Source: Rickettsiales bacterium (lineage in GTDB: Bacteria > Pseudomonadota > Alphaproteobacteria > G027485855). From it: a stretch of DNA of 64,000 nucleotides. The notes beneath the pieces were generated by a model. The model saw only the letters and a list, made by a program, of their open reading frames with translations, was not told where the DNA came from and searched no databases. Shown here one piece after another: positions 44,689-53,124 of this stretch (position 1 is its first letter; the number at the start of each line of letters is the position of its first letter). The stretch spans positions 1 through 64,000 of the forward strand of contig JAIXQD010000001.1 of the NCBI GenBank assembly GCA_027485855.1, given 5' to 3'. Both the position numbers and the translations under genes were made by a program.

Positions 44689-45338
44689 AACTTTATAGCT
44701 ATTGGCGCTCGTCGGCGGCCTATCGGGTGCGCTTGGCCTTGGCTTATAAACAAATTGCGGCCGAGATTATTCCTGTGCATCTGTTGCAAGGTGGTGGCCA
44801 GCAACATGGCCAAGAATATCATGCGCTCAACCCGCAAGAACTCGTGCCAACGCTCATTGATGGGCCAGTGGTGCTGGGGCAGTCGCTGGCTATTATGGAT
44901 TATCTTGAAGAGCAATATCCGGCGATACCGCTTTTGCCGCCCGATGCCGCCGGACGCGCGCGGGTGCGCCAATTGGCACAAATTATTGCCTGCGATACAC
45001 ACCCGCTAAATAATTTGCGGGTGATGCGCTATTTAAAAAACCAACTCAATATTGAAGAAGAGCAGCGCAATGTTTGGTATGCCCATTGGCTAAATCAAGG
45101 CCTGACGGCCTTAGAAGAAATTATTGCCAATAGTCGTTTTACGGGCCTGTTTTGCCATGGTGATTCTTTATCGCTGGCCGACTGCACCTTGGTGCCACAG
45201 CTTTATAATGCGCGCCGTTATCATGTGAGCCTGACACCTTACCCCACTTTGCTGCGCATTGAAGTGGCGTGTTTGGCCTTGCCACAACTGGCGATGGCCG
45301 CGCCTGACCAACAGCCAGATGCAGAACCTCAGTTTTAA
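44685..45338 (+). CDS. maiA: maleylacetoacetate isomerase (zeta-class GST)
   Basis: 217 residues. The glutathione-site motif SSAAYRVRLAL replaces the common SSCSWRVRIAL, keeping Ser and Arg. ALNPQELVPTL and QSLAIMDYLEE are the thioredoxin-domain signatures, and LSLADCTLVPQLYNARR the C-terminal domain. It isomerises maleylacetoacetate to fumarylacetoacetate with glutathione as cofactor. The gene overlaps fahA by 4 bp. Confidence 0.92.
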   Translation: MKLYSYWRSSAAYRVRLALAYKQIAAEIIPVHLLQGGGQQHGQEYHALNPQELVPTLIDGPVVLGQSLAIMDYLEEQYPAIPLLPPDAAGRARVRQLAQIIACDTHPLNNLRVMRYLKNQLNIEEEQRNVWYAHWLNQGLTALEEIIANSRFTGLFCHGDSLSLADCTLVPQLYNARRYHVSLTPYPTLLRIEVACLALPQLAMAAPDQQPDAEPQF

Positions 45339-45367
45339 GGGCAACAATTTTAGGGGCTAAGCTAAAT

Positions 45368-46486
45368 TTAAGAAGGCGCGCGCGCAAAGCTTAAGCCAGC
45401 TTTGGCCATGTCTTGCGCTAAATGCAGCAAAATATTTTGCCGCACATCGACATGCAGGCGGAAATCATTGCTGTCAATCCAATAGATAAGCTCATATTGA
45501 AAACCATTGATGGTGATGTCGGCCAGATGAATGCGGTCAAAACGCAAGAGGGTACGTTGTTTTTGCTCATCGGCAATTATTTTTTCAACCATGCTTGGCA
45601 GCAAGGCAAGTTTTTCTGGGTTATTATCATGGGCTAACAGCAAGTTTATGGCCACACGCCGCTCGGTGAGGCGCTGATAATTATGAATGCGATTTTTAAG
45701 CAAATCGCCATTGCCCATAATAATTTGCTCGCCCGTAAGACTGCGAATACGCGTGGTTTTAATGCCGATAATCTCAACCGTGCCCGATTTATCCTGCACT
45801 TGTACAAAATCGCCCACCACAAAAGGCTTATCCAGCACAATGGAGAGTGAGGCAAATAAATCGGCCAAAACATTTTGCGCGGCCAAAGCAATGGCCACAC
45901 CACCAATACCTAAACCAGCAATCAGCGCGGTGACATTAAAGCCCAAATTATCGAGGATGAGCAAAATCGTCAGCACCCACACAGCCATGCGGCTAAAGAC
46001 GCGGATGAGGGTCAGCGCATTGGCAATAGTGCCGCTTTGGTCGGCGCGGGCGCGGGCATAGGCCACAGCCAGATTGGCCACAAGCTCATTTAGCCAAAAA
46101 GCCACCTGTAAAAAGAAGGCAATAATCAAAATTTGCGAGAGCATCGCATCAGTTTTATTGCTGAGGCGCACAAACTCGCTACCCACTCTCAGGGCCAAAA
46201 TAAGCAGAAACAGGCTGTTGGTGCGGCCAATGACATCGGCAAAATCCTGCCGCCAGGCTTTGGCATTTGGAGGCACATTGGTGAAGAGCTTTTTCAGCCA
46301 CGCATTAAGCAGCAACAGGCCAAAGGCCACCACAATAAAAATGCTGCCGGCAATTAGCCAATCTTGAATGGTGTTGCGCTGCCATTTTTCTTGCAGCCAC
46401 GGCACAGTATCGAGTGCGGGCGCCTGCCACCAGCCCAGCGCCACCAGTAAACACAAAATGCCAAAGATAAAAGTCGAATTTCTCAT
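45368..46486 (-). CDS. MscS-family mechanosensitive ion channel
   Basis: 372 residues. Four or more hydrophobic segments occupy the first 180 residues. The pore helix is the Gly/Ala-rich GLGIGGVAIALAAQNVLADLF, followed by the MscS beta domain (VLDKPFVVGDFVQV, GTVEIIGIKTTRIR). It releases solutes on hypo-osmotic shock. I start at the ATG at 46486. Convergent with maiA. Confidence 0.9.
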   Translation of the reverse strand: MRNSTFIFGILCLLVALGWWQAPALDTVPWLQEKWQRNTIQDWLIAGSIFIVVAFGLLLLNAWLKKLFTNVPPNAKAWRQDFADVIGRTNSLFLLILALRVGSEFVRLSNKTDAMLSQILIIAFFLQVAFWLNELVANLAVAYARARADQSGTIANALTLIRVFSRMAVWVLTILLILDNLGFNVTALIAGLGIGGVAIALAAQNVLADLFASLSIVLDKPFVVGDFVQVQDKSGTVEIIGIKTTRIRSLTGEQIIMGNGDLLKNRIHNYQRLTERRVAINLLLAHDNNPEKLALLPSMVEKIIADEQKQRTLLRFDRIHLADITINGFQYELIYWIDSNDFRLHVDVRQNILLHLAQDMAKAGLSFARAPS

Positions 46487-46544
46487 GACTGCGAAGTGCC
46501 ACAAAATTGCGGCAAAAGAAAGGAAAAACGACAGTTAAAGCCGT

Positions 46545-46645
46545 GCCGGCGCATAAAGCTGGTCGGTGGGTAATTTTTGGTGCGGTGGCGTGACTGATTG
46601 TGTTTTTAAATTATCAATCATGGGCAGCAGGTTGGTGCGGGTAAT
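46545..46645. repeat. 101-bp duplicate of the phhA 3' end (copy A)
   Basis: Identical in length and 98 of 101 bases identical to 47708-47808, the last codons of phhA. In copy A the minus-strand frame ends APARL-stop. Upstream of it (46646 onward) there is no further phhA similarity, so it is a remnant and not a gene. No other feature was found in 46487-46786. Confidence 0.93.
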
Positions 46646-46786
46646 TATACCGGTAAGGGCTTGCGGCTAAGGGTGGTATTTAGCAGTAACAAAATAAACT
46701 AATGTTTTTTATATGATAGATCACAAGTTTAAATCTTTTATTACAGAAATGTTCGACAGGATTATATGTGTATTATGGCGTAATTA

Positions 46787-47635
46787 TCAGCGCAGCATCA
46801 CCGTGCAGTAATAGACATATGCGGTAAAGCTGGTCACCATACCGACAGGACCACCGTTCCAAGCACGGTTATCGCGGCCGCAAAATTCGGTATTAGTCAG
46901 TTGTGCTGGCGTCAATATGCCACCGGATGTTTGCGTAGTAGTACCGCTGCGCAAGTTTCCGCCAGCCTGCATGTTATTAATAGCACTATCGTTGATGTTC
47001 GCCCTATGATTCGCTGCAATAATGCCATTGCCTAATTGGTCATTGATGGCTTGACATACGCTTGGCTCAATCGGCGTGATGGACATGGTCAGAAAGGCAT
47101 TGCGGCTGGTATTAGCAGCGGTGCAGTCGCCTACATTCAATATACAATGGGTACCAGACAACATCGGGTAGCCAAACCAGTTGGCCATTTGCGGGTGTCC
47201 GTAATGTGCATCGCTTAAAAGTGAGTTAGTGCGGCTGCTGTCTGTATCAAGAGCTGCAGCAGCGATTGTTTGAAATTGGATTGCGCCGCCATTGGGATGA
47301 TAAAACGCACACTGGCCGTTGCCATTGCGGTTGGTGCCATTACCGCTGGTAAAATCGCCATTCATCCAGCTGGTACCGCCGGGGGCAAAGCGCGGATTGA
47401 CATCTAGCTGCTGCGGGTTGCAGCTGCCATTGACCATGCGCTGCGTGGCAAGCTTGTAATTGGTGCAGGTGTGAATGAGGCTCGTAGCCATAATACGGGC
47501 ATTGTCCCGACCAATATTGGTGCTGAAGCCGCCGCTACCTGCGGCCAGCGCGGCTACCAGCACCGCTAATAGTGCGACCACAAATAATATGGGCGCAAGA
47601 GCAATGCCAGAATTTATTTGCAAATGTGAACGCAT
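46787..47635 (-). CDS. prepilin-like exported protein of unknown function
   Basis: 282 residues. A short basic leader is followed by a hydrophobic helix at about 9-33 (NSGIALAPILFVVALLAVL), as in type IV pilin-like proteins, but without the conserved Glu5 of true pilins. The rest is Asn/Thr/Gly-rich with about nine cysteines (CTNYK, GSCN, GQCAFYHPNG, HCILNVGDC, VCQAIN, FCGRD, YYCT), suggesting disulfides outside the cytoplasm. Similar GxALAPILF-type proteins occur in alphaproteobacteria, but I know no function. The gene lies between the two 101-bp copies of the phhA end, so it probably arrived with that rearrangement. Confidence 0.65.
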   Translation of the reverse strand: MRSHLQINSGIALAPILFVVALLAVLVAALAAGSGGFSTNIGRDNARIMATSLIHTCTNYKLATQRMVNGSCNPQQLDVNPRFAPGGTSWMNGDFTSGNGTNRNGNGQCAFYHPNGGAIQFQTIAAAALDTDSSRTNSLLSDAHYGHPQMANWFGYPMLSGTHCILNVGDCTAANTSRNAFLTMSITPIEPSVCQAINDQLGNGIIAANHRANINDSAINNMQAGGNLRSGTTTQTSGGILTPAQLTNTEFCGRDNRAWNGGPVGMVTSFTAYVYYCTVMLR

Positions 47636-47691
47636 GGTTTGTCATTTTATCATTGATTCTATAACTTCTTAGAACATAAGAAACTGTACGA

Positions 47692-48573
47692 CTATGCCCT
47701 TAGTACTGCCGGCGCATAAAGCTGGTCGGAGGGTAATTTTTGGTGCGGTGGCGTGACTGATTGTGTTTTTAAATTATCAATGATGGGCAACAGGTTGGTG
47801 CGGGTAATATCAAAAAATTGCTGATAATCACGCAGCACAAAATAGGTCTCTTGGAAATCATCGATACGGTAATCGGTGGTCATGACGCGGTTAAGCTCAA
47901 GGCCAATACGGTGCGGTTTATCGTTGGTGACGGCATATTGCGTTTCAGCATAGGACGATAAAATGCCTGAACCAAAAGCGCGCACGCCTTGTGCGGTATT
48001 AATCAGGCCAAACTCAACCGTGTACCAATAAAGGCGCGACAGGCACTTCATCGCGGCTTCATCATGGGCCAGGCGCAAGCCCGTTTCGCCATAGGCTTGC
48101 ATAAAATCGGCAAAAACTGGCAAAAATAACAGCGGCACATGGCCAAAAAAATCATGGAACATATCGGGCTCTACCAGATAATCCATCTCATCGGCACGAC
48201 GCAGCCAGTAGCTGACCGGAAATTGCCTTTTAGCCAAATGCGCAAAGAAAAAATCAGCCGGAATTAGCCCCGGCACGGCTACCAGCTTAAAGCCCGTTGC
48301 GGCCATTAGCCGCTCATTGACCACAGAAAAATGCGGAATGGCCTGCGCTGAATCCATCAGCTTGAGGCCATTGATAAATTGCACATCGGCATGATTTTGT
48401 AACAGCCCTTCTTGCCGTGCATAAAGTGCGCGCCAGCGTTGCTGTTCGTCCTCGGTGTAGCGGCTGTAATCTTGCGCAAGTGTAAAATCATCTCCGGCCA
48501 GATGATAATCGCCACGCAACGGGCTGTCCGACGGGACATTCGCTAAAAATTTTTGAAGCGCGCTTTCGTTCAT
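47692..48573 (-). CDS. phhA: phenylalanine 4-hydroxylase
   Basis: 293 residues. A pterin- and iron-dependent enzyme converting Phe to Tyr. The iron ligands are His140 and His145 in MFHDFFGHVPLL and Glu187 in YWYTVEFGLI, with the spacing of bacterial family members. Its start overlaps the stop of hppD (ATGA), so Phe and Tyr degradation steps are coupled. Its last 101 bp before the terminal codons are duplicated 1.16 kb downstream. Confidence 0.95.
   Translation of the reverse strand: MNESALQKFLANVPSDSPLRGDYHLAGDDFTLAQDYSRYTEDEQQRWRALYARQEGLLQNHADVQFINGLKLMDSAQAIPHFSVVNERLMAATGFKLVAVPGLIPADFFFAHLAKRQFPVSYWLRRADEMDYLVEPDMFHDFFGHVPLLFLPVFADFMQAYGETGLRLAHDEAAMKCLSRLYWYTVEFGLINTAQGVRAFGSGILSSYAETQYAVTNDKPHRIGLELNRVMTTDYRIDDFQETYFVLRDYQQFFDITRTNLLPIIDNLKTQSVTPPHQKLPSDQLYAPAVLRA
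47708..47808. repeat. 101-bp repeat, copy B (within the phhA 3' end)
   Basis: The in-place copy of the repeat described at 46545-46645; three mismatches. Both copies are in the same orientation and bracket the prepilin-like gene. Confidence 0.93.
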
Positions 48574-49658
48574 TTTTGACCTGTTTCCAACACGCCACGA
48601 CGAATTTGGTCTTCTTCCATGGCCACAAAGAGGGCTTTAAAATTACCTTCGCCAAAGCCTTCATCACCACGGCGTTGAATAATTTCAAAGAAAATCGGCC
48701 CCACTAAAGTGCGGGTAAAAATTTGCAGCAGTAATTTACCTTTGCCATCGCCATCTAATAAAATGCCCAATTCGCGCAAGGTGCGTAAATCTTGGCCATG
48801 ATTGGGCAGGCGGCGATCGAGCCCGTCATAATATGTGGCGGGTGGCGCTTCGCAAAACTCGATGCCGTTGGCTTTCAGTTGCTTTACCGTTGCTACAATA
48901 TCGTTGCTGGAAAGGGCGATGTGTTGAATGCCTTCGCCATTATAATCGCGCAGATATTCGGCAATTTGGCTTTTATCATCGGCTGATTCATTGATGGGGA
49001 TGCGTATTTTACCGCAAGGGCTGGTCATAGCGCGCGAGCGCAGGCCCGTATGATTACCCTCAATGTCAAAATAGCGTATCTCGCGGAAATTGAAATTGCG
49101 CTGATAAAACTCGGCCCAATAATCCATACGGCCTTGATGCACATTGTGCGTGAGGTGGTCGATAACCCCAAGCCCCGCCGCGGGGAAAGTTTGCTTGGGT
49201 GTACTGCTGTCAAAATCCACATCATAGATGCTGTGCTTGCCATAGCGGTCGATTAAATAAAGTGCCGAGCCGCCAATGCCCTCAATGGCGGGGATATTCA
49301 GCTCCATCGCGCCCGCAGATGAGGGTAGTGCTTTACAGCCATTGTTGCTGAGTGCGGTCATGGCTTTTGCAGCATTGCCCACCCGAAAAGCCATGGCACA
49401 AGCGCTATTACCATGCAGCGCGGCAAACTGGCTAGCGGGGCTATTGGGCTCGCTATTGATAATAAAATTTATCTGCCCTTGCTGAAAGAGGCGCACATTT
49501 TTATGGCGATGCTGCGCTACTTCAGCAAAACCAAAGCGGCTAAATAAATCGACCAAGGGGGCAGGGTCGTGGGCAGCAAATTCGACAAACTCGAAACCAT
49601 CGGTGGCCAAAGGATTTTCTATTGGGTTTTGTGGCAAAATGGGCGCTGCGGCAGTCAT
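48570..49658 (-). CDS. hppD: 4-hydroxyphenylpyruvate dioxygenase
   Basis: 362 residues. Converts 4-hydroxyphenylpyruvate to homogentisate. The two vicinal-oxygen-chelate domains are visible; iron ligands lie in GVIDHLTHNV, GIQHIALSS and the C-terminal GPIFFEIIQRRGDEGFGEGN. I start at the ATG at 49658, preceded by GAGGAG; the frame is open for 80 more codons through the intergenic region. Operon hppD-phhA, divergent from prfC. Confidence 0.95.
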   Translation of the reverse strand: MTAAAPILPQNPIENPLATDGFEFVEFAAHDPAPLVDLFSRFGFAEVAQHRHKNVRLFQQGQINFIINSEPNSPASQFAALHGNSACAMAFRVGNAAKAMTALSNNGCKALPSSAGAMELNIPAIEGIGGSALYLIDRYGKHSIYDVDFDSSTPKQTFPAAGLGVIDHLTHNVHQGRMDYWAEFYQRNFNFREIRYFDIEGNHTGLRSRAMTSPCGKIRIPINESADDKSQIAEYLRDYNGEGIQHIALSSNDIVATVKQLKANGIEFCEAPPATYYDGLDRRLPNHGQDLRTLRELGILLDGDGKGKLLLQIFTRTLVGPIFFEIIQRRGDEGFGEGNFKALFVAMEEDQIRRGVLETGQK

Positions 49659-49781
49659 GCGGGAATCTCCTCTATGCTTTATTATAAAACATTGGTGCAG
49701 AAAATCTATAAGGGTGCGTTGCCTCACCGTGCGCCGCACAAAAGCATTGTGAGCCGCAGTTTTATTGTATAAAACAAACGC

Positions 49782-51380
49782 ATGACTGCTCTTTTGGCGC
49801 CGGTTGCGGCGCGACGCACCTTCGCCATTATTGCCCACCCTGATGCGGGCAAAACCACGCTGACCGAAAAGCTTTTGCTGTTTGGTGGTGCCATTCAAAT
49901 GGCGGGAGCTGTAAAAGCCCGTGGTGACGCGCGCCGCGCCCGCAGTGATTGGCTAAAAATTGAGCGGCAGCGCGGTATTTCGGTATCAACCTCGGTGATG
50001 AGTTTTGAATGGCAGAATTGCTATTTTAATTTACTCGATACCCCCGGCCACGAAGATTTCTCGGAAGATACTTACCGCGTGCTGACGGCGGTTGATAGCG
50101 CCATTATGGTGATTGACGGCGCCAAAGGTATTGAAGCGCAAACGCGTAAACTCTTTGAAGTGTGCCGCCTGCGCGATGTGCCGATTATTACTTTTGTCAA
50201 TAAGTACGATCGCGAAAGCCGCGATCCGTTCGACCTTATGGACGAAATTGAAAAAACTTTAGCGCTTGATGTGGCGCCCGCCAGCTGGCCCATTGGCTCG
50301 GGGCGCGATTTTATGGGCTGCTATGATTTGCGCCGTGACCAACTCCTGCTGTTTGAGCGTGGCAAGGGCAATGTCCGCCGCGATGCTGTGGCCTGTAGTG
50401 GTCTTGGTGATGCAAAAATTGATGCGGCCTTACCGCCCGAGTTTGTAACCAAGCTGCGCGATGAAGTAAGCATGGCGCGTGAATTATGCCCTGCTTTTAA
50501 TCATCAAAGCTATCTTGAGGGGCATTTAACACCTGTATTTTTTGGCTCGGCGGTTAATAATTTTGGTGTGCAAGAGCTTTTGCAAGGTGTGGCCGATTTA
50601 GCCCCACCACCACGCGCACAGCCGGCGCAAGAGCGCACCGTGCAACCGCAAGAAAACAAAACCACCGGCTTTGTGTTTAAAGTGCAAGCCAATATCGACC
50701 CCAACCACCGCGACCGCATTGCTTTTGTGCGTTTAGCCTCGGGGCATTTTAAGCGCGGCATGAAATTGCTGCATGTGCGCAGCCAAAAGCAAATGTCGGT
50801 CAATAATGCCGTAATGTTTTTGGCGCGTGAGCGCGAACTGGCCGAGGACGCTTGGCCCGGTGATATTATCGGCATACCCAACCACGGCACTTTACGCATT
50901 GGCGATAGTTTAACCGAAGGCGAGAAACTGCGCTTTACCGGTGTGCCCAACTTTGCCCCAGAAATTTTGCAGCGTGTGCGCGTCGATGACCCGTTGCGGG
51001 CCAAGCATTTGCAAAAAGCCCTCAGCCATTTTGCCGAAGAGGGTGTCGCGCAATATTTTAAGCCGATGATTGGCAGCGATTATGTGGTGGGCGTGGTGGG
51101 GCAATTACAGTTTGATGTTTTGGCCGAGCGCATTCGTGATGAATATGATTTACCGGTGCGCTTTGAGCAAGTAGAGGTGCATGCGGCGCGCTGGGTCAGC
51201 GCCACCGAAGCCACCAGCCTAAAAGCCTTTATCGATGCTAATCGTGGCTCGCTTGCCGAAGATCATGATGGTCATCCGGTGTTTTTGGCGCGCAATAGCT
51301 GGCACCTGAACCGCACGCAGCAAGATTTTCCCAAGATAAGTTTTACCACCACCAGCGAAACCGGCAAAGATAAGGCCTAG
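49782..51380 (+). CDS. prfC: peptide chain release factor 3
   Basis: A 532-residue translational GTPase that recycles RF1/RF2. G1 AHPDAGKTTLTEKLL is at about 18-32, G3 DTPGHEDF near residue 88 and G4 NKYDRES near 142 (NKYD instead of NKLD). Domains II and III follow, with a normal C-terminus. RF3 is not universal in bacteria. Its promoter must share the 120-bp gap with hppD. Confidence 0.95.
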   Translation: MTALLAPVAARRTFAIIAHPDAGKTTLTEKLLLFGGAIQMAGAVKARGDARRARSDWLKIERQRGISVSTSVMSFEWQNCYFNLLDTPGHEDFSEDTYRVLTAVDSAIMVIDGAKGIEAQTRKLFEVCRLRDVPIITFVNKYDRESRDPFDLMDEIEKTLALDVAPASWPIGSGRDFMGCYDLRRDQLLLFERGKGNVRRDAVACSGLGDAKIDAALPPEFVTKLRDEVSMARELCPAFNHQSYLEGHLTPVFFGSAVNNFGVQELLQGVADLAPPPRAQPAQERTVQPQENKTTGFVFKVQANIDPNHRDRIAFVRLASGHFKRGMKLLHVRSQKQMSVNNAVMFLARERELAEDAWPGDIIGIPNHGTLRIGDSLTEGEKLRFTGVPNFAPEILQRVRVDDPLRAKHLQKALSHFAEEGVAQYFKPMIGSDYVVGVVGQLQFDVLAERIRDEYDLPVRFEQVEVHAARWVSATEATSLKAFIDANRGSLAEDHDGHPVFLARNSWHLNRTQQDFPKISFTTTSETGKDKA

Positions 51381-51389
51381 TGTTTTAAA

Positions 51390-51905
51390 TTATTCTTCTG
51401 CGCTGCTGTGGCGATAATAAACCACAAAATCATGCGCGGGCTCACCCACACCCGGTAGGCGCGATAATTCGTGCCAATGTTTTTTATCCCATGTCGGGAA
51501 ATAAGTGTCACCCTCTGGCGCGGCATCAATCTCGGTTAAATATAGCCGGCTGGCCATGGGCAGGGCCTCACGGTAAATGGCGGTGCCGCCACCAATCATA
51601 ATTTCTTGGTTGTTGTAATCGGCCGCAGCTTTAAGCGCGCTTGGCCAATCATGGCAAATAACTAAATTATCGAAAGGGGCGGGCGCCCAATTTTTGTCCC
51701 GCGTGAGTACTATGTTTAGCCTTTTTGGCAAAGGCTTTTTCAGGCTTTCATAGCTGCGCCGCCCCATTATCACGCCTTTGCCAACGGTCATATTCATAAA
51801 ATATTTCCAATCATCGGCAATGTGCCAAGGCAGGTCGTTGTCTTTGCCAATAATGCCATTGCGAGCCACAGCGGCAATCAGGCTAATGGGGGGCAGCGTG
51901 CTCAT
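51390..51905 (-). CDS. folA: dihydrofolate reductase
   Basis: 171 residues. The N-terminal ISLIAAVARNGIIGKDNDLPWH includes the substrate-site Asp, followed by GKGVIMGRRSYES and EIMIGGGTAIYREAL. It regenerates tetrahydrofolate from the dihydrofolate released by ThyA. thyA is immediately upstream, with stop and start adjacent (51906/51905). Confidence 0.95.
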   Translation of the reverse strand: MSTLPPISLIAAVARNGIIGKDNDLPWHIADDWKYFMNMTVGKGVIMGRRSYESLKKPLPKRLNIVLTRDKNWAPAPFDNLVICHDWPSALKAAADYNNQEIMIGGGTAIYREALPMASRLYLTEIDAAPEGDTYFPTWDKKHWHELSRLPGVGEPAHDFVVYYRHSSAEE

Positions 51906-52700
51906 TTAAACCGCCACGGGTGCGGCAATATGTGGGTGGGGGTCGTAATTGAGCAGTTTAAAATCGTCATATTGGAAGGCAAAAAGATTATCGATAGCAG
52001 GGTTAAGCTCTATTTGCGGCAAGGGGCGGGCTTGCCGTTGCAATTGCGTTAAAGCTTGCTCGGTATGGTTGAGATAAAGATGCGCATCGCCCAAAGTGTG
52101 CACAAACTCGCCCGGCTTTAGGCCACAAACTTGTGCCACCATGAGTGTGAGCAGCGCATAAGAGGCTATGTTAAACGGCACGCCCAAAAACACATCGGCC
52201 GAGCGCTGATAAAGCTGACAGGATAATTTTCCGTCCGCCACGTAAAACTGAAACAGGCAATGACAAGGCGGCAATTTCATTTGCGCGATATCGGCCACAT
52301 TCCAGGCGCTGACAATCAGGCGGCGGCTATCGGGGTTGGTTTTTATCTGCTGCACCAGCTGGCTGATTTGATCGATGGTGCTGCCATCGGCTGTTGGCCA
52401 TGAGCGCCATTGATGGCCATAAACCGGCCCTAAATTGCCGGCCTCATCGGCCCATTCATCCCAGATTTTCACGCCGCGCTCTTGCAGCCAGCGCACATTG
52501 GTATCGCCCCGCAAAAACCACAGCAATTCATAGATGATGCTTTTAACATGCAGTTTTTTGGTAGTAATCAGCGGAAAGCCAGCGGCCAAATCAAAGCGCA
52601 TTTGGTGGCCAAAAATGCTTTTGGTACCAGTGCCGGTGCGGTCGTGTTTGGTGGCGCCAACATCAAGAATTTTCTGCATCAAATCATGATATTGCTGCAT
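51906..52700 (-). CDS. thyA: thymidylate synthase
   Basis: 264 residues, the same length as E. coli ThyA. Catalytic Cys in [12 protein letters not shown], folate/dUMP residues in [19 protein letters not shown] and the N-terminal [11 protein letters not shown] loop. It methylates dUMP using methylene-tetrahydrofolate. AAAGGAG precedes the ATG. Operon thyA-folA. Confidence 0.97.
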   Translation of the reverse strand: MQQYHDLMQKILDVGATKHDRTGTGTKSIFGHQMRFDLAAGFPLITTKKLHVKSIIYELLWFLRGDTNVRWLQERGVKIWDEWADEAGNLGPVYGHQWRSWPTADGSTIDQISQLVQQIKTNPDSRRLIVSAWNVADIAQMKLPPCHCLFQFYVADGKLSCQLYQRSADVFLGVPFNIASYALLTLMVAQVCGLKPGEFVHTLGDAHLYLNHTEQALTQLQRQARPLPQIELNPAIDNLFAFQYDDFKLLNYDPHPHIAAPVAV

Positions 52701-52771
52701 GGGCCACTCCTTTGCTGATGCTCTATTTAGCTTTGATTATTTAGCTTTGATTCCGGGCTTTTTGTCCATAT

Positions 52772-52800
52772 TTGTTATTGCTGCTTGTTTGTGCTATAAT
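52772..52800 (+). promoter_or_regulatory. ssrA promoter
   Basis: Perfect -10 TATAAT (52795-52800) and TTGTTA (52772-52777) with 17-nt spacing, about 20 bp before the tmRNA acceptor piece. An exact 14-bp tandem repeat, ATTTAGCTTTGATT, lies just upstream (52725-52738 and 52739-52752). Confidence 0.75.
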
Positions 52801-52820
52801 CGGCGCGCTGGTTCGTCCAG

Positions 52821-53110
52821 CTATGGTGATAAACGCTTTGTGTAATAAGCGTCGTGGACCCGGGGGCGGTACCCGGCACCTCCACCATTTAAGTTTTGGC
52901 TATGAAAATAGCCGGCTTTATGGGGGTGAAACAGGCTCGACACGCGTGGTAAAGACAAGGCTTTTGCTCGGCATGATTCCGCCGTTATCGGGTCAAATTG
53001 AGAAATGCCAACGACAATGCTGTGGTAACACAGCGTCAGGCTCTCGCTGCCTAAACGGTAAGCGCGGTTTGGAGGGGCACCGGGCAACAGAAGCCTCTCC
53101 GCTTTTTGAA
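52821..53110 (+). ncRNA. ssrA: transfer-messenger RNA, circularly permuted two-piece form
   Basis: The acceptor piece comes first, with T-arm GGACCCGGGGGCGGTACCCGG and encoded CCA at 52885-52887. After a short removable segment containing a GGCTAT-GAAA-ATAGCC hairpin (52898-52913), the coding piece begins GGGGGTGAAACAGGCTCGACA at 52922. GGGGGUG and CACCUCC form the acceptor stem with a G3-U70 wobble, the alanine identity element. The tag frame at 53007-53054 reads ANDNAVVTQRQALAA then TAA. Ends are approximate. The order acceptor-then-coding is the alphaproteobacterial permutation. Confidence 0.93.
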
Positions 53111-53124
53111 ATGCGAGTTTTTGA

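Noticed and set aside
46545..47808. Insertion sequence or transposon between the 101-bp repeats
   Set aside because: No transposase, no terminal inverted repeats, and the repeats are copies of a host gene end instead of mobile-element ends.
51432..51443. 12-mer ATGCGCGGGCTC in folA, matching part of the palindromic element
   Set aside because: It is short, encodes a plausible native EPAH stretch and lacks the rest of the core, so it is probably coincidence.
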